NCBI GenBank assembly: GCA_029817715.1
Contig: JARUPY010000423.1
Location: 1-64,000 of the forward strand
Length of the DNA: 64,000 nucleotides
Reading direction: 5' to 3'
DNA from: Melastoma dodecandrum
Taxonomy: Eukaryota > Streptophyta > Magnoliopsida > Myrtales > Melastomataceae
The translations under genes were made by a program, and so were the position numbers. The first letter of the stretch is position 1. Every line of letters starts with the position of its first letter. Positions 22,269 to 35,329 of this stretch are shown piece after piece. The notes under the pieces are model-generated. The model was given only the letters and a program-made list of their open reading frames with translations, ran no database searches and was not told the origin of the DNA.

Positions 22269-25200
22269 ATGGGGGAGAAGGGCGAAGTGTTGGAGGCAGT
22301 GCTGAAGGAAGCAGTGGATTTGGTAATAGATCTGTGCGGAGATTTAGGACATTCCGCTGTTTCTTTGTGTTTTCTTTTCTGTTTGGGTTTCTGGGTTTCA
22401 GCGTTTTTCTTGGGTTGTGTTTAATGTCATTGGGTTTTGCGTTTTGGTTTCTCAGGAGAACATTCCTATTGAGGAAGTGTTTGAGAATCTGAGATGCAGC
22501 AAGGAGGGCCTGACCACCCAGTCCGCCGAGGAGCGCCTTGCGATTTTCGGCCAGAACAAGCTCGAGGAGAAGAAGGCATGTTCATCCTGGCTTGGCCTTC
22601 GCTTTGTTTTCTGCTTTTTCCCTATGAATATGAACATCAATTGAGATTTAATGATGTTTACGACTTCTGGGGGTCTGTTTCAGGAGAGTAAGTTCTTGAA
22701 GTTCTTGGGGTTTATGTGGAATCCTCTGTCTTGGGTCATGGAAGCTGCAGCAATCATGGCCATTGCCCTGGCAAATGGAGGAGTATGCACCGTCTTTGGG
22801 ATACTCATTGCTCTAGTGCAATTTATCGGGATCATTTTGGCAGATTTTTATTAAATTTTCATTACTGTGATGTATTATCATTTGCAGGGGAAGCCTCCTG
22901 ATTGGCAGGATTTTGTCGGTATCATAACTCTCCTCTTCATTAACTCGACGATCAGCTTCATCGAGGAAAATAATGCGGGTAATGCTGCCGCTGCTTTGAT
23001 GGCTCGTCTCGCCCCCAAGGCCAAGGTCTGTTGCTGTTAATGGATCCTTGAAGTTGTAGTTATTTCGATGGGATGAATGTGCTTTAGATCTTGTTGCGGT
23101 ACTTGTCTTGCATGCTGATCTGGTCGATCTTGACTGTTGCTCAAAGGTTCTACGAGATGGAAGGTGGAGTGAGGAAGACGCAGCTGTGCTAGTCCCTGGG
23201 GATATAATCAGCATTAAACTTGGAGACATAATTCCAGCTGATGCTCGCCTTCTTGAGGGAGATCCCTTGAAAATTGACCAGGTTGGCTTTATTCTATTTT
23301 ATATTTCCTCACATGCTCATAACCTGTATCAGTCTACCAAGCCCAGGCATCTGACGATAAGATTGTGGATTAAACTCTGCAGTCTGCACTCACCGGTGAA
23401 TCTCTGCCAGTCACCAAAGGCCCTGGAGATGGTGTTTATTCAGGTTCCACATGTAAGCAAGGGGAAATTGAAGCTGTGGTTATTGCCACTGGTGTGCACA
23501 CTTTCTTTGGCAAGGCGGCACACTTGGTGGATACCACTAATCAAGTGGGACATTTCCAGAAGGCAAGCTAATTAGCAAGTTCTCCATGCCAAACTTTTTC
23601 GAATGATGTTCACATTATTCTCTTTATAAGCACTTTTGAGGTTGATTGATGTGCTGACTGGTCTGTTTGTGCTGAGCTTTATGACAGGTTTTGACTGCAA
23701 TTGGAAATTTCTGCATTTGCTCGATTGCTGTCGGGATGATAATTGAAATTATTGTCATGTATCCGATTCAACGGAGGAAATATCGCCCTGGAATCGACAA
23801 TCTTCTTGTTCTTCTCATCGGAGGAATCCCTATTGCCATGCCTACCGTTCTTTCTGTCACCATGGCCATTGGCTCTCACAGGCTATCTCAGCAGGTAACA
23901 TGAGGCACCACATGTTTTACTGGGTGTAATATTTTCAAAGAAGATAAATTGCTTTTCCATGCAACATCAGGGAGCGATCACCAAGAGAATGACAGCAATT
24001 GAAGAGATGGCTGGAATGGATGTCCTCTGCAGTGATAAGACTGGGACTCTGACGTTGAACAAGCTTACTGTTGACAAAAATCTCATCGAGGTCTCCCCGT
24101 TTGATAATTTCGTTGTGAATTTTGCTTGAAAAGTCAATGCACATTTGCTTACAGTTGACTCTCAGGTCTTTGCAAAAGGAGTGGATCCGGATACTGTTGT
24201 CCTGATGGCTGCTAGAGCATCGAGGACCGAAAACCAAGATGCCATAGATTCCGCCATAGTTGGGATGCTAGCTGATCCAAAAGAGGTATATTCATCTGGA
24301 TAGTGCTTGGTTGCAATTCCAGTATTTGTGTCATGTATCTTCCTAATATGAGTTTTTCTGCACCGAAAGGCTCGATCTGGGATTCAGGAAGTACACTTTC
24401 TTCCCTTTAACCCTACTGACAAGAGGACCGCTTTGACCTACATCGATTCCGAGGGCAGGATGCACAGAGTGAGCAAAGGTGCTCCAGAGCAGGTACCTTA
24501 ACTACAATATGTGTTTGTAACGCTTCCTTCACAGGGATGTTTTACAGATTATTACTGTGACGTGTCCAGATCCTGAACCTTGCGCACAATAAGTCGGAGA
24601 TTGAGCGTCGAGTCCATGCTGTGATTGATAAATTTGCCGAGCGTGGTCTGCGATCACTTGCAGTAGCGTATCAGGTTGATGCACATTTTCTCTTGCCATT
24701 ATAACATGGCTTTTGACTATCATAGGCTGGAGGTTGTAATAGTCGTAACTGCAAATGAATCGAACCTTTCTTGCTGTGCTAATCATTACAGGAAGTTCCA
24801 GAAGGAAGAAAGGAGAGTCCTGGAGGGCCGTGGCAGTTCATCGGTCTGATGCCACTTTTTGATCCCCCCAGGCATGACAGTGCCGAGACAATTAGGAGGG
24901 CTCTTAATCTTGGGGTTAATGTCAAAATGATCACGGGTAACAGAATCATTCTTTGTCTGAAAGCGCGATTTCAGTTACTTTGCATCCCTGAGTTTTTGCT
25001 GTTCAGCATTTCGCCGTCCGCTGATTCAGTTACTACATTGCTGGTCGTGTTTAATGGGCCATATCTCCTCTCTTATACAGGGGATCAACTTGCTATAGGC
25101 AAAGAAACTGGCCGTCGGTTGGGAATGGGCACAAACATGTACCCTTCTTCTGCTTTATTAGGTCAGAATAAGGATGAATCGATTGCTGCGCTGCCAGTTG

Positions 25201-27387
25201 ACGAGCTCATTGAAAAGGCAGATGGCTTTGCTGGTGTTTTCCCGGGTACTCACCATCATTCGGCTTGTCTAGTTTTGTTTGGTCTTTCCACCACTCTGCT
25301 ACTAGCTGAATTTTTACTTCTCGAGTGTCATTTCTCTTAGTTTGATTTACCTTTTTCCCTTATTTAGAGCATAAGTATGAGATTGTGAAGCGATTACAAG
25401 CAAGGAAACATATATGTGGCATGACGGGAGATGGTGTCAACGATGCCCCTGCCCTAAAGAAGGCTGATATTGGGATAGCTGTTGCCGATGCCACTGATGC
25501 TGCTCGTAGTGCTTCTGACATTGTGCTCACTGAGCCTGGCCTTAGTGTCATCATCAGTGCTGTCCTTACCAGTCGTGCTATCTTCCAAAGGATGAAAAAT
25601 TACACTGTATGAATTCACAGCCCCTAATTTACACTGCAGTCCAAGAATCATAAAATTTGACTTTTTAGATTTGTGTGTTTTTCAGTCCATGTATTCATCA
25701 TTCTTGTGGGTTGTCTTCTTGCAGATCTACGCAGTTTCTATTACAATTCGTATAGTGGTGAGTCTTTCTATCCAATACTAATTCAACCAATATTTACTCC
25801 TAATATCATGATTGAAATATCGAATATTTTGTTGTGGCAACAGCTTGGATTCATGTTATTGGCCCTCATATGGAAGTTTGACTTTCCACCTTTCATGGTG
25901 CTGATCATTGCTATCCTCAATGATGGTCTGTCTCTATCTCTCTTCCCCATGTTCCTTTCTTCTAGGAGGCTGCCTCTTCACTCACTCTAAGATGCGCATT
26001 CGTTTAACAACATAATTACGTGTTGATTCCTGTTGAAATCTCAGGTACCATCATGACAATTTCGAAGGATAGGGTGAAACCATCACCTCTTCCCGACAGC
26101 TGGAAGCTCGCAGAAATCTTCACTACCGGAATTATTCTCGGCAGTTACCTGGCTATGATGACGGTTATCTTCTTTTGGGCAGCCTACGAAACTAACTTCT
26201 TCCCGGTATACATCTCAATCATAGTTTTAGTTTCCAATGGGAATGTTTTTTGCTTTGCTGTATCATCTGCAGATACATCTCTTATTTATTGAGGACTATA
26301 ATGTTCTCAAGAGTAAACCGACTATGCAGGCATTTCTGTGTTTATGTTCTGTTAACTAATAACGATGTTTTTGTTTGAAAATTATGTCGATGACCTTCCA
26401 TCTGTTTACATTTGAAGAATAGATAAAAAAACCTATCTGACGTTCTAGTAACCAATGCAGAGAGTTTTTGGCGTAGCCACTCTTGAGAAGACTGCCCATG
26501 ACGACTTCCGAAAGCTTGCTTCCGCGATATACTTGCAAGTGAGTACTATCAGTCAGGCCTTGATATTTGTGACCCGATCCAGGGGTTGGTCCTACGTCGA
26601 GCGTCCCGGGTTGTTGCTCGTTGCGGCTTTTGTGATTGCTCAACTGGTGAGTTGAATAAGCTTTGTCACCTCAATTTGGTGAATTATCAGCAGGCTTTTA
26701 ATCCACCCTTTTCTTATCTGGGTAGATTGCTACTCTAATTGCGGTTTACGCGAGCTGGGGCTTTGCTGCTATCGAGGGGATTGGATGGGGTTGGGCCGGT
26801 GTCATCTGGCTTTATAACATCATCTTTTACATCCCGCTTGACTTCATCAAGTTCTTCATCCGTTATGCATTGAGTGGGAAGGCCTGGGATCTTGTTATCG
26901 AGCAGAGGGTGCGTGATTCAGAAACATTTGGATATTTGTTCCGCTTTTCTGTGGGGGAAGTTGCGTTCTATATTATATATACACTAACATGGTTCATGAT
27001 CCTGTAGATTGCATTCACGAGGCAAAAGGACTTTGGAAAAGAACAGCGCGAGCTTCAATGGGCACACGCACAAAGAACACTGCATGGGTTGCAACCACCC
27101 GACACAAAAATGTTCACCGAGCGTACTCGCTTCGCAGAACTCAATCATATTGCTGAAGAAGCTAAGAGAAGAGCCGAGATAGCGAGGTAAGAAACAGTTT
27201 TGGATGTTGGACTGAAATTCAAATGCTTTTGGTCCGAAATGGCTGCGATGTATCCCTCAATTGGTTCTTATTGTCCACTGTGCTTTGTAGGTTGAGGGAA
27301 CTGAATACCCTGAAAGGTCATGTGGAATCAGTTGTGAGACTGAAGGGACTTGACATAGAGACGATCCAGCAATCGTACACCGTCTGA
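22269..27387 (+). CDS. Plasma-membrane H+-ATPase (P3A-type proton pump, AHA4/AHA11-like)
   Basis: Twenty-one exons: 22269-22322, 22456-22575, 22684-22782, 22888-23025, 23147-23281, 23383-23562, 23688-23894, 23971-24090, 24166-24285, 24370-24492, 24570-24674, 24792-24936, 25081-25245, 25368-25606, 25725-25757, 25844-25925, 26045-26205, 26461-26646, 26726-26908, 27008-27186 and 27291-27387. They give 956 aa with phase kept throughout. Introns 2 and 6 have GC donors; the rest are GT-AG. Motifs: TGES (actuator, 186-189), CSDKTGTLT with phosphorylated D333, MITGD, and GDGVNDAP (from 591). The autoinhibitory tail ends QSYTV, whose penultimate Thr955 binds 14-3-3 after phosphorylation. It pumps protons out of the cell with ATP, energising transport. 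Length is typical and no disruption is seen. Confidence 0.96.
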
Positions 27388-27451
27388 GGAGAGCAACACG
27401 ATCTTCTGTAGCTCCGGCTCTAATCATGGCATTCTTATCTGTGCTGAGGCC

Positions 27452-27457
27452 AATAAA
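27452..27457 (+). terminator. Poly(A) signal of the H+-ATPase gene
   Basis: AATAAA 65 bp after the stop codon, followed by T/G-rich sequence. Confidence 0.6.
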
Positions 27458-27789
27458 TCTTGTGTAATTAGCAGTGTGTCAACAGTTTCTGTCGTGGTAG
27501 CTTGGGTAAGCCCCTATTCGCACCCTTGGAAAATGCCTAAAGAGGGACACCATGGCGAACGACTCTGTAAGGTTTGTCGAAGAGGCTTGAAACAACAGTA
27601 CGGCCTACTTTTGTATTAATCTTATGCAACTGTCGATTTTGATTATGCTCTCATGGTTTGTGTGATTTTTGAAAGCTAGAATAATCTTTGACCGGATGAA
27701 ATAGTGGTCCGTGGAAACAATATGATATGCTATTACATGCCAGATCGAGCGAATTCCTACTAGGTTCAAACACCGCCGTTTTCCGGATG

Positions 27790-28885
27790 CGCCATTTCTA
27801 CAACTGCGGGATCAACCAGAGTGCTGACATTGACGAGATTGCTCCTCTTCTAGGTAAACTCCCAACGTGGGCCTTGTCAAGGCTATCGTCCTCCTCCGCT
27901 CTTCAACGATGGCGGACACTAACAAGGCCAGTACGGATATGAGGAAGCCAATGACCATCCTTTGCAGGACTGTTATGCCTCCAGGCTTCCCGGTTACCCT
28001 TCTGAGAAGCGGGACACGTAGCCCGTCGTAGATTGGGAAGAAGATCGAGAGGCTCGGCATCAGGAAGACAGTGTAAGTCGCTGCGGGGATCTTAAAACCG
28101 GAACTGCCGAGACGTCTGTCAGACTGAGTCGCCTGGAAGATCGCGAACGTCTGCTGTTGCACAATGATGATGTAATAGAACATGGCTGCCGCCCAGATCG
28201 GAATGACCCGCATTTGGCACTTCACTTATTCAACTTGCTGCACACTGCACAGTCTCCATGGGTCGGCAGGTGAGCCATCTGGGTTTATTTTGTCATTTGG
28301 GGTCACGATTGCAGCCTTGTCGAGGTATGTGAATTGATCGGTGTACGGAAGCTTGGAGTTGAAGGACTGTGGCGGGATGTACTTGAAGAGAGAGTCCTGA
28401 GGCTGCTCGGGCAGTTCTAACCGGGATTTCTTCACCGCAACCACCACGACCTGTGCGATGCTCGTAACGGGACTCCCCTGAGCTTTCACCTTTACATATA
28501 TTCTCGAACCCATGAAGTAGACCGCAACCGATGTCATCATCAGTATCGCTGGGATCTCCAAACCAATCGCCCAGCTCACGTTCGATTGCACGTATACTAT
28601 GAGGGTAACTGAAACCATCTCCGCAAAGGTGAACTTGAAGAAGTACCAGTTGAAGAAGCTGTCAATGCCGCTCTTCCCAGATTTAGCATGAGGGTTAAAC
28701 TGGTCCGCTCCAAAAGCAAAGTTGCAGGGACGAACACCTGCCGCTCCTGTATTCAGGAGCCGAGCCCGGCCAACAGGAAGGCAATTTGCCCTGCTGTGGG
28801 CCCGACACAAGTGCCGCTGTTTCGGCATGCCGGCGCAGTTAACTGAATAACTTGCAAACCCTGCAGGCGGCAAAAACATCAGAAA
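27790..28885 (-). pseudogene. NPF (NRT1/PTR) transporter pseudogene, central and C-terminal part
   Basis: Minus-strand translation gives GVRPCNFAFGADQFNP, SFFNWYFFKFTFAEM, NVSWAIGLEIPA, GSRIYVKVKAQGSP, IPPQSFNSKLPYTDQF and DPWRLCSVQQVE. After a stop (GAA to TAA) it continues with VKCQMRVIPIWAAAMFYY, QSDRRLGSSGFKIPAATY and LVSAIVEERRR. These are diagnostic of NPF nitrate/peptide-type proton-coupled transporters (about 600 aa, 12 membrane spans). Frameshifts occur near 28750 and 27840, and the final transmembrane part is missing. Exon 1 is at 41100-41267, separated by an 11.8 kb Copia insertion. The second exon normally encoding GNETFEKLG is not found. Confidence 0.9.
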
Positions 28886-29025
28886 CCTTGAGCACGCGTC
28901 CTTCTCCCCAGACTCAAAAAATTCATCCCCGAGGAAGGCGGTAAACTATAACTAGTCTCACCTAATAGCTCAAGCTTTGAGGTTGAACTTTTTATACGAC
29001 ATCAGAGGTCCACTATTCAAACTCC

Positions 29026-29030
29026 CGCAC
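29026..29030. repeat. Target-site duplication, left side of Copia-1
   Basis: CGCAC, matched by CGCGC at 40852-40856 with one transition. Confidence 0.55.
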
Positions 29031-29227
29031 TGTTAGCTATTACTTAAAATACAATAATAGATAGATAATTAGACTAAATCAAAGGAAAACAATTACCATA
29101 AATAAAATATTAGCCGTTTTATTACCGTTAGTAGCAATATACCTATAAATACATGTACATCAATAATAACAAAGAGATGTACTAATTCTTTCTGCATACT
29201 CTCACATCTCCCTCATTTCTTTCTTCA
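29031..29227 (+). repeat. Copia-1 5' LTR
   Basis: 197 bp, TGTTAGCTATTAC...TTCTTTCTTCA; pairs with 40644-40851. Confidence 0.9.
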
Positions 29228-29275
29228 TGTTATCAGAGCATTCTTTAGCCTAAACAGCCAGAAAATTTCCGATCA

Positions 29276-30368
29276 ATGGGAGAAAGTACCCAGAATCCGA
29301 ATGCATCCTATATATCCTCAAGGGAAAATGAAACTTCGTCTATTTACAGCTTTGAAAGCAAATTCCCTACCCCTGTTCAACTTCCACCAGGAACCTTCTC
29401 AACTACTACAAAATTAGATGATAGGAATTATACAATATGGAGAGGAAAACTACTTACAACCATAATCGCTGGTGGATATGAAGATTTGGTGTTTTGGCAG
29501 CACTCGACTCCTCCCCAATTCCTGAAAGAAGATCAAACAACAATCAATCCTGAATATAAGTAATGGCAGAGAGTCGACAAGTCTATCATGAGCATCCTAT
29601 TCGGCTCCCTCGCCTCCGAGGCACCAACACATGTAGTAAGTTGCCAAACCGCTCATGAGGTTTGAGAAACCTTGAAGAACAGGTATCAGTCTACTTCTAC
29701 AGCAAGAATAGCTAACCTTAGAATGCAGATGCAACAACACAAAAAGGAAGGCCTCACCATGCAGCAATATCTTAGCTCCATCAAGACTTTTACAGATCAA
29801 CTCTCGGCTATAGTAGAACCTCTTAAGCAGAAAGACTATGTATGGAGCATCATACTAAAAGGGTTACCTGCAGAATATGATGCTGCCTCACAGTTATCAT
29901 CAGCCGACCAGATCAACCATCACTAGAAGAAGTGCATAATATCCTCCTTAGCTTCAACCTTCGCCTGGAAAAAAGGCAAATAGCTGAGCGGGTACTTCCA
30001 CAGATTCAACACACTACTCTCAAGCCAGAAATGCAAAAATACAACACCTCTATCTACCAACCACATCCTAGGAGCTACCCGAAACCTTTTAACACTACTA
30101 CAAGCCAACCTGGCATTCTTTGGCAGCCACCTTCTTACTTAAACACACCTAGGTGGCAAAACAGGCATTTCAAACCTAAACCAAAGTGTCAAATTTGCTT
30201 CAAACTTGGTCATGCAGCAGCAAATTGCTATCATAGGCTCAACTCTACATATAAACCCTCTTTTACCCAAAATCCACAAGCACACTACACTAACACACAT
30301 CAACCACCCACGTATCATCATACACAAACAGGTTATCATCATGTGCAGGAGAGAAATGACTCACAGTA
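29276..30368 (+). pseudogene. Copia-1 gag (broken)
   Basis: Begins MGESTQNPNASY and shows the Copia gag pattern: DDRNYTIWRGKLLTTI, LKNRYQSTS, QQYLSSIKTFTDQL and ILKGLPAEYDAA. A CCHC knuckle follows (CQICFKLGHAAANCYHR, about 30190-30235). In-frame stops at about 29561 and 29662 and a frameshift near 29925 inactivate it. The protein would form the virus-like particle. Confidence 0.85.
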
Positions 30369-30809
30369 AAAAATGACAGACAACTAGCTCCTAGCTCTGG
30401 GGCTACACATCATGTCACACCAGAAGAAGCAAATTTACAAGAAGCAACGCCATATCAAGGTACACAATCTATCTTACTAGGTAATGGTCATATAACTAAA
30501 ATTTCCAATACAGGTACACGAATTCTAGCACTCTCACCACAGTCTAAGGTAAATCTATTAAATATATTGCATACACCTCACATCAACTAACGCCTTATAA
30601 GCATTTCTAAACTCTGTTTTGACAATAATGTTATTGTAGAGTTTCATCCTAACTTCTTTTGTATAAAGGACAAGCAATCACAACAGACTCTCTACAAAGG
30701 ACCAATACAACACGGCTTGTTCAAAATCCCAATTCGACGCTTCACTTCCAGTAGTCATGGGCCAACTCCAACAATCCTATTCACCCAGCTACCTTAAGGA
30801 GATTCCCAA

Positions 30810-31673
30810 TTGTGGCATTCAAGACTAGGACACCCTAATTCAGAGGTTCTAAGGAAAATTCTATCATGTACTTTCAACTCATTCAATAACAATCTTCCAT
30901 TTTGTCATGCATGTGCTATAAGCAAACACCATAAACTACCGTTTCAAATATCAGAATCAAGAGCAACCTGTCCATTTCAGCTCATACACACAGATCTATG
31001 GGGACCCTCGCCTATTCAATCAGCCACAGGTGCGAAGTACTTTATGCTCTTAATCGATGATTATTCAAGATATACTTGGATATATTTTCTCTCCTCAAAG
31101 GATCAAGCCATCGCAACATTCTCCCATTTCCAGAAGCTGGTCAAGACACAACATAATACAAACATCAAGACGGTAAGGTCAGATTGGGGAGGAGAATTTC
31201 CCACACTGCATATTCATCTACTAAAGCAAGGCATTAGACATCAAATCTCATGCCCATATACACCTCAACAGAATGGGAGAGTTGAACGTAAGAATAGACA
31301 TGTAGTAGAGGTAGGACTTACATTACTTAATCATGCGAACAGGCCTAAAAACTATTGGCCATATGCATTTAACCACTATGTTTTTCTTATTAACATGCTG
31401 CCAGCTAAGCTTCTGCATAATAACTCACCACATCAGCTACTACTAGGGATAACACCTAACTACAAAACATTAAAAGGTTTTGGGTGCACCTGTTTTCCAT
31501 GTATAAGACCCTATAATACTCACAAATTAGAAAATAGATCTACTTCTTGTGTTTATTTAGGACAAAGTACGTATCACAAAGATCATATATGCGACAAGAA
31601 GAATGGCAGACTCTATGTTTCAAGGGATGTACTCTTCGACGAAACTACTTTCCCATTCCACAATACCAATTAA
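30810..31673 (+). pseudogene. Copia-1 integrase
   Basis: An open segment with the GAG-pre-integrase motif MWHSRLGHPN and a zinc-binding CHACAISKHHKLPF. The catalytic triad is visible: D in HTDLWGP, D in TVRSDWGGEF and E in NGRVERKNRH. A later FGCTCFPCIRPYNTHKLENR precedes the linker. It joins element cDNA to the genome. This segment is open, but the upstream protease region has stops. Confidence 0.88.
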
Positions 31674-32027
31674 GGATGAGCTCAACGCAACCAACCAAGT
31701 CAGGTAACACCAGTTCCACCTCTTCCTATTCTACAAAGTAATATCACAACCCACATTCAACAGAAAATAGCTGAACAAGAGAAGCAAGTAGAACCAATCC
31801 ACCGTAGCAGTGAAGCAGAAGACAACATATCATACACTCCAAGCATAGAGATATCATCTGCCCTACCTCCTCTTATTCTACAAGAAAACAGTGCAACACA
31901 CACTCAACCAGCGGAACAAGATTGGCAAAAGGAACCAATCCAGCATAGCAGAGAAGCAGAAGACAAGACATCACACTACTCAGAAATATTACCAGCTTTA
32001 AGGACACAACCAATAGATACTCAAGAA

Positions 32028-32864
32028 GTGACCCAACAGAGTACTCAAGTTGAACCCAATACAAGACATCACATGGTAACAAGATCCAAGGTAGGCATAT
32101 ATAAACCAAAATTTTATTATACATCCTCTATGAAGACAATAACCAGTGAGCCAACTACCCTACAAGAAGCACTACAATCACCCATATGGCGAGAAGCAAT
32201 GGATAAAGAACTTGAGGCCCTGAAAAGAAATGCCACCTGGGAGCTAGTACCAAACACGGGGGGAAAAGGAATCATTGGCAGCAAATGGGTTTTTAAGGTA
32301 AAACATAACTCAGACGGCACCTTGGAAAGATGTAAAGCACGGTTAGTTGCAAAAGGGTATCATCAAACTCAAGGGATCGACTACTCAGAGACATTCAGTC
32401 CAGTGGTGAAACATCAGACCATCCGCATCATACTTGCGTTAGCAGTCAGTCAAGGATGGCAACTACAACAGCTAGATGTCAACAATGCCTTCCTCAACGG
32501 GGATCTTACAGAAGAAGTCTTAATGGCACAACCACCAGGCTTTGAAAATTTGAAACATCCTGATTTCGTCTGCAGATTAAAGAAGTCACTATACGGATTG
32601 AAACAGAGCCCAAGGGCATGGTATCTCAAACCAAGCACTTGCCTAATTAAAAAAGGCTTCGTGAATTCCAAGGCAGATGCGTCAATGTTCTATCATAGGA
32701 CACCCACTGCACTAACAATTCTCCTTGTCTATGTAGATGACATTATTATTACAGGATCGAATAAACATCAAGTCCAAGAACTCACTACCAGTCTACATCA
32801 GCAGTTTGCCCTCAAAGACCTAGGCGAACTAGCCTACTTCTTAGGCATTCAAGTCACAAAATAA
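32028..32864 (+). pseudogene. Copia-1 reverse transcriptase
   Basis: Contains EAMDKELEALKRNATWELV, CKARLVAKGYHQTQGIDY, QLDVNNAFLNGDL, LYGLKQSPRAWY and the catalytic LLVYVDDIIITGS, the classic Copia RT series. A TAA at 32862 interrupts the frame before RNase H. Confidence 0.9.
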
Positions 32865-32867
32865 GAT

Positions 32868-33794
32868 CAAGCACTACATCTATGTCAAGAAAGGTACGTA
32901 AGGGACTTACTTGTGAAAGCAGGAATGACCGAGTGCAAGCCTGCACCAACACCAATGGCGACTACAGGACAGTTGTCTCGCTTTGATGGAGAACCATTGC
33001 TTGATCCCACACCTTACAGAAGTCTAGTAGAAGATCTACAATATTGCACCAACATAAGACCGAACATCAGCTTTGCTGTAAACAAGGCATGTCAGTTCCT
33101 ACAAAGTCCAACTACAACACACTTGCAGGCTGCCAAAAGAATACTACGGTACCTCAAAGGCACACTCACGCATGGAATCACAATAACAGGAGGTACTATT
33201 AATGAATTAATTTGCTACACTGATGCAGACTGGGCTAGTTGCCCAGATGACAGGAAAAGCACGAGCATATATTGCACATTCATAGGACCTAATCTAATAT
33301 CCTGGGTTTCTCACAAACAAAAGATTGTCTCCCGGTCCAGTACAGAAGCAGAATATAGAGCTCTAGCTGATGGCATCGCAGAAGTAACCTGGATAGAAGA
33401 ATTACTGAAGGAACTCCAGGTTAAACATCCGCCTTCAATTTACTGTGATAACCTTAGTACTATACAACTTGCAGCAAATCTCATTCTACACGCGCGTACC
33501 AAACGTGTGGAGATAGATTATCACTTCATCCGTGAGAAAGTTATGCAAGGCGCGATACATATATACCATGTCAGCTCAGAAGATCAACTTGCAGATCCAT
33601 TGACTAAAGCCCCATCAACCCAACGAGTAATAAGGTGTAGAAGCAAGCTCACAGTGCGAGGAAAGACGCATGCTAACCCAGAAAACAACAGTACCGTCTC
33701 ACCACCCAAGAAACAAGGAAATCAAAGCCCTCGCACAGCTGAAAATCAACAGAATCAAGAACCAACAATCATGCTTTCCCAAGAAGAAGATTGA
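32868..33794 (+). pseudogene. Copia-1 RNase H
   Basis: Includes RRILRYLKGTL-like AAKRILRYLKGTL, CYTDADWASCPDDRKSTS, SRSSTEAEYRAL, IYCDNLSTIQLAAN and the end motif DQLADPLTKAP. It removes RNA from the RNA:DNA hybrid. Nested Gypsy-1 begins at the very end of this frame. Confidence 0.9.
33787..33791. repeat. Target-site duplication, left side of Gypsy-1
   Basis: AAGAT, an exact copy at 39346-39350. Confidence 0.8.
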
Positions 33795-34313
33795 TATGAG
33801 GAGGAGGGACAGAGGCGAGGCGGAAAAGCGAAGAAATAAGAAGGAGTAGGAAGGATGAGGACGTTGGTAGTAGGAGCTCAGGGACATCTAGTAACAGAGG
33901 AAGGAAGGACCGAAGAAAAAGGGCGGGGGCGCGAGATCCGTCCGTTAGTAGCCGTTGGGGGAAGGGCCGTTATAGTTTAAAGGGTGGGTTGGATAATTAG
34001 TGGGGTTGTATAGCGGGTCTAGCCCAGCCTGGAAAATTAGCTGTATATAACTGATAGTGCGGCCGTCGGAGGAAGTTAGTTAGATCTCAGGTGAAGCAGA
34101 GAATGGCGTCGTGGGTGACGTTGTGAGTGGTGAGGTGGTGATTTGGAGTCGGATTTTGTGTGCTTGGGCTGCCGGGGTTTGGTTGTGGGTTGCGATTGTG
34201 GTTGGTGTGTTGTGGTTGACTGTTGTTGAATGAAACAGTAGCGATCTCTTTGCTGCAGCATTTTCTGGAATTTCTGTAGTTGCATTGTTGGGTTTTTCAT
34301 TTACCACCGATCA
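33792..34313 (+). repeat. Gypsy-1 5' LTR
   Basis: About 520 bp, TGATATGAGGAGG...CCGATCA; pairs with 38836-39345. Confidence 0.9.
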
Positions 34314-34345
34314 AGGGTATCAGAGCAGCGATCCGGTGGTAAGCT

Positions 34346-35329
34346 ATGGAAACCAGGTACGGCGAGTTAAAAAGGGACCAGGAAGCCATGAACTCGGTGT
34401 TGAATGAAATGATGCAGAGGATGGAGCTTATGACGACCCAGATGAAGGAGATGCAAACTAACACGATGTCCCAACTGACCGAGATGAAAACACAGCTAGC
34501 AGAAATGGATAGGCAGAAAGACACGGGATTGTCTTTGTTGGATAGGGGCGCGACGGAGAGGACGGTAACGAGGGAACTGGAGGTAAACAGCAGAGGACCT
34601 GTCACCTTTGTTATGCCGAAGATTGAGTTTCCCGATTTTGATGGAAACAACTTAGAAGTCTGGTTATATAAGTGTCAACGTTACTTCGAATTAGAGGGTG
34701 TGCCAGAAGATAAGAAAGTCAAGTTAGCTTCTCTTTACATGTACGGCGGGGCCTTGCAGTGGCATTATACGTTCATAAAGAATAGGAGTCCGGGAGCTCC
34801 CTTGAGCTGGGAGGAATATGCAGCAGCTCTCAACAGGAGGTTCGGGGCGGAAGTATTTGAAGATCCGATAGGCAAAATGAAGAATCTAAAGCTGGAAGGA
34901 AAATTGGATAACCTTTATTCATATATGGCTGAATTTGACGCTTGTTTGAGGAGAGTGCTGGAAAAGATAGACTTGCCAATGCAATTTCAGGTGAGCTTAT
35001 TCATCAATGGTTTGAAGGAGGAATACCGGAGCACACTGTGGCTACTTCGACCAATTGACCTGTTGAGTGCTCAAGCAAACGCCAGGATTCTAAGTCAGGA
35101 TGCACCGATCATTGAAATGGGGCAGGGAGCGAGGCCTCCACGATTTACTAACAGGGTAGCTGGGAGAGAAGCGGGAATGAGAGGAGAACCTACAGCAATC
35201 ACGCCTACCAATATGGGAAGTTTAAGGAATACCGAGCCACTTGGTAATACTGGTAGTCCAGGCAGCCCTTATAGAGGGGGAAGCAATAGGGGATTTACAG
35301 CCGGAGAAGATAATAGAAATGCTCCCTAG
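34346..35329 (+). pseudogene. Gypsy-1 gag
   Basis: The frame starts METRYGELKRDQEAMNS with a coiled-coil-like amino-terminus. The gag core has PKIEFPDFDGNNLEVWLY, KKVKLASLYMYGGALQWHY, FGAEVFEDPIGKMKNLK and LFINGLKEEYRSTLWLL. A TAG ends the frame at 35327, and a knuckle-like CFGCNEPFTRSHRC follows at 35385 in the same gene. Forms the particle. The same gag type is found in Gypsy-2 on the other strand. Confidence 0.88.

Noticed and set aside
33699..34310. Minus-strand open frames in the Gypsy-1 LTR
   Set aside because: Low-complexity translations of LTR sequence, repeated in the second LTR and without family features.
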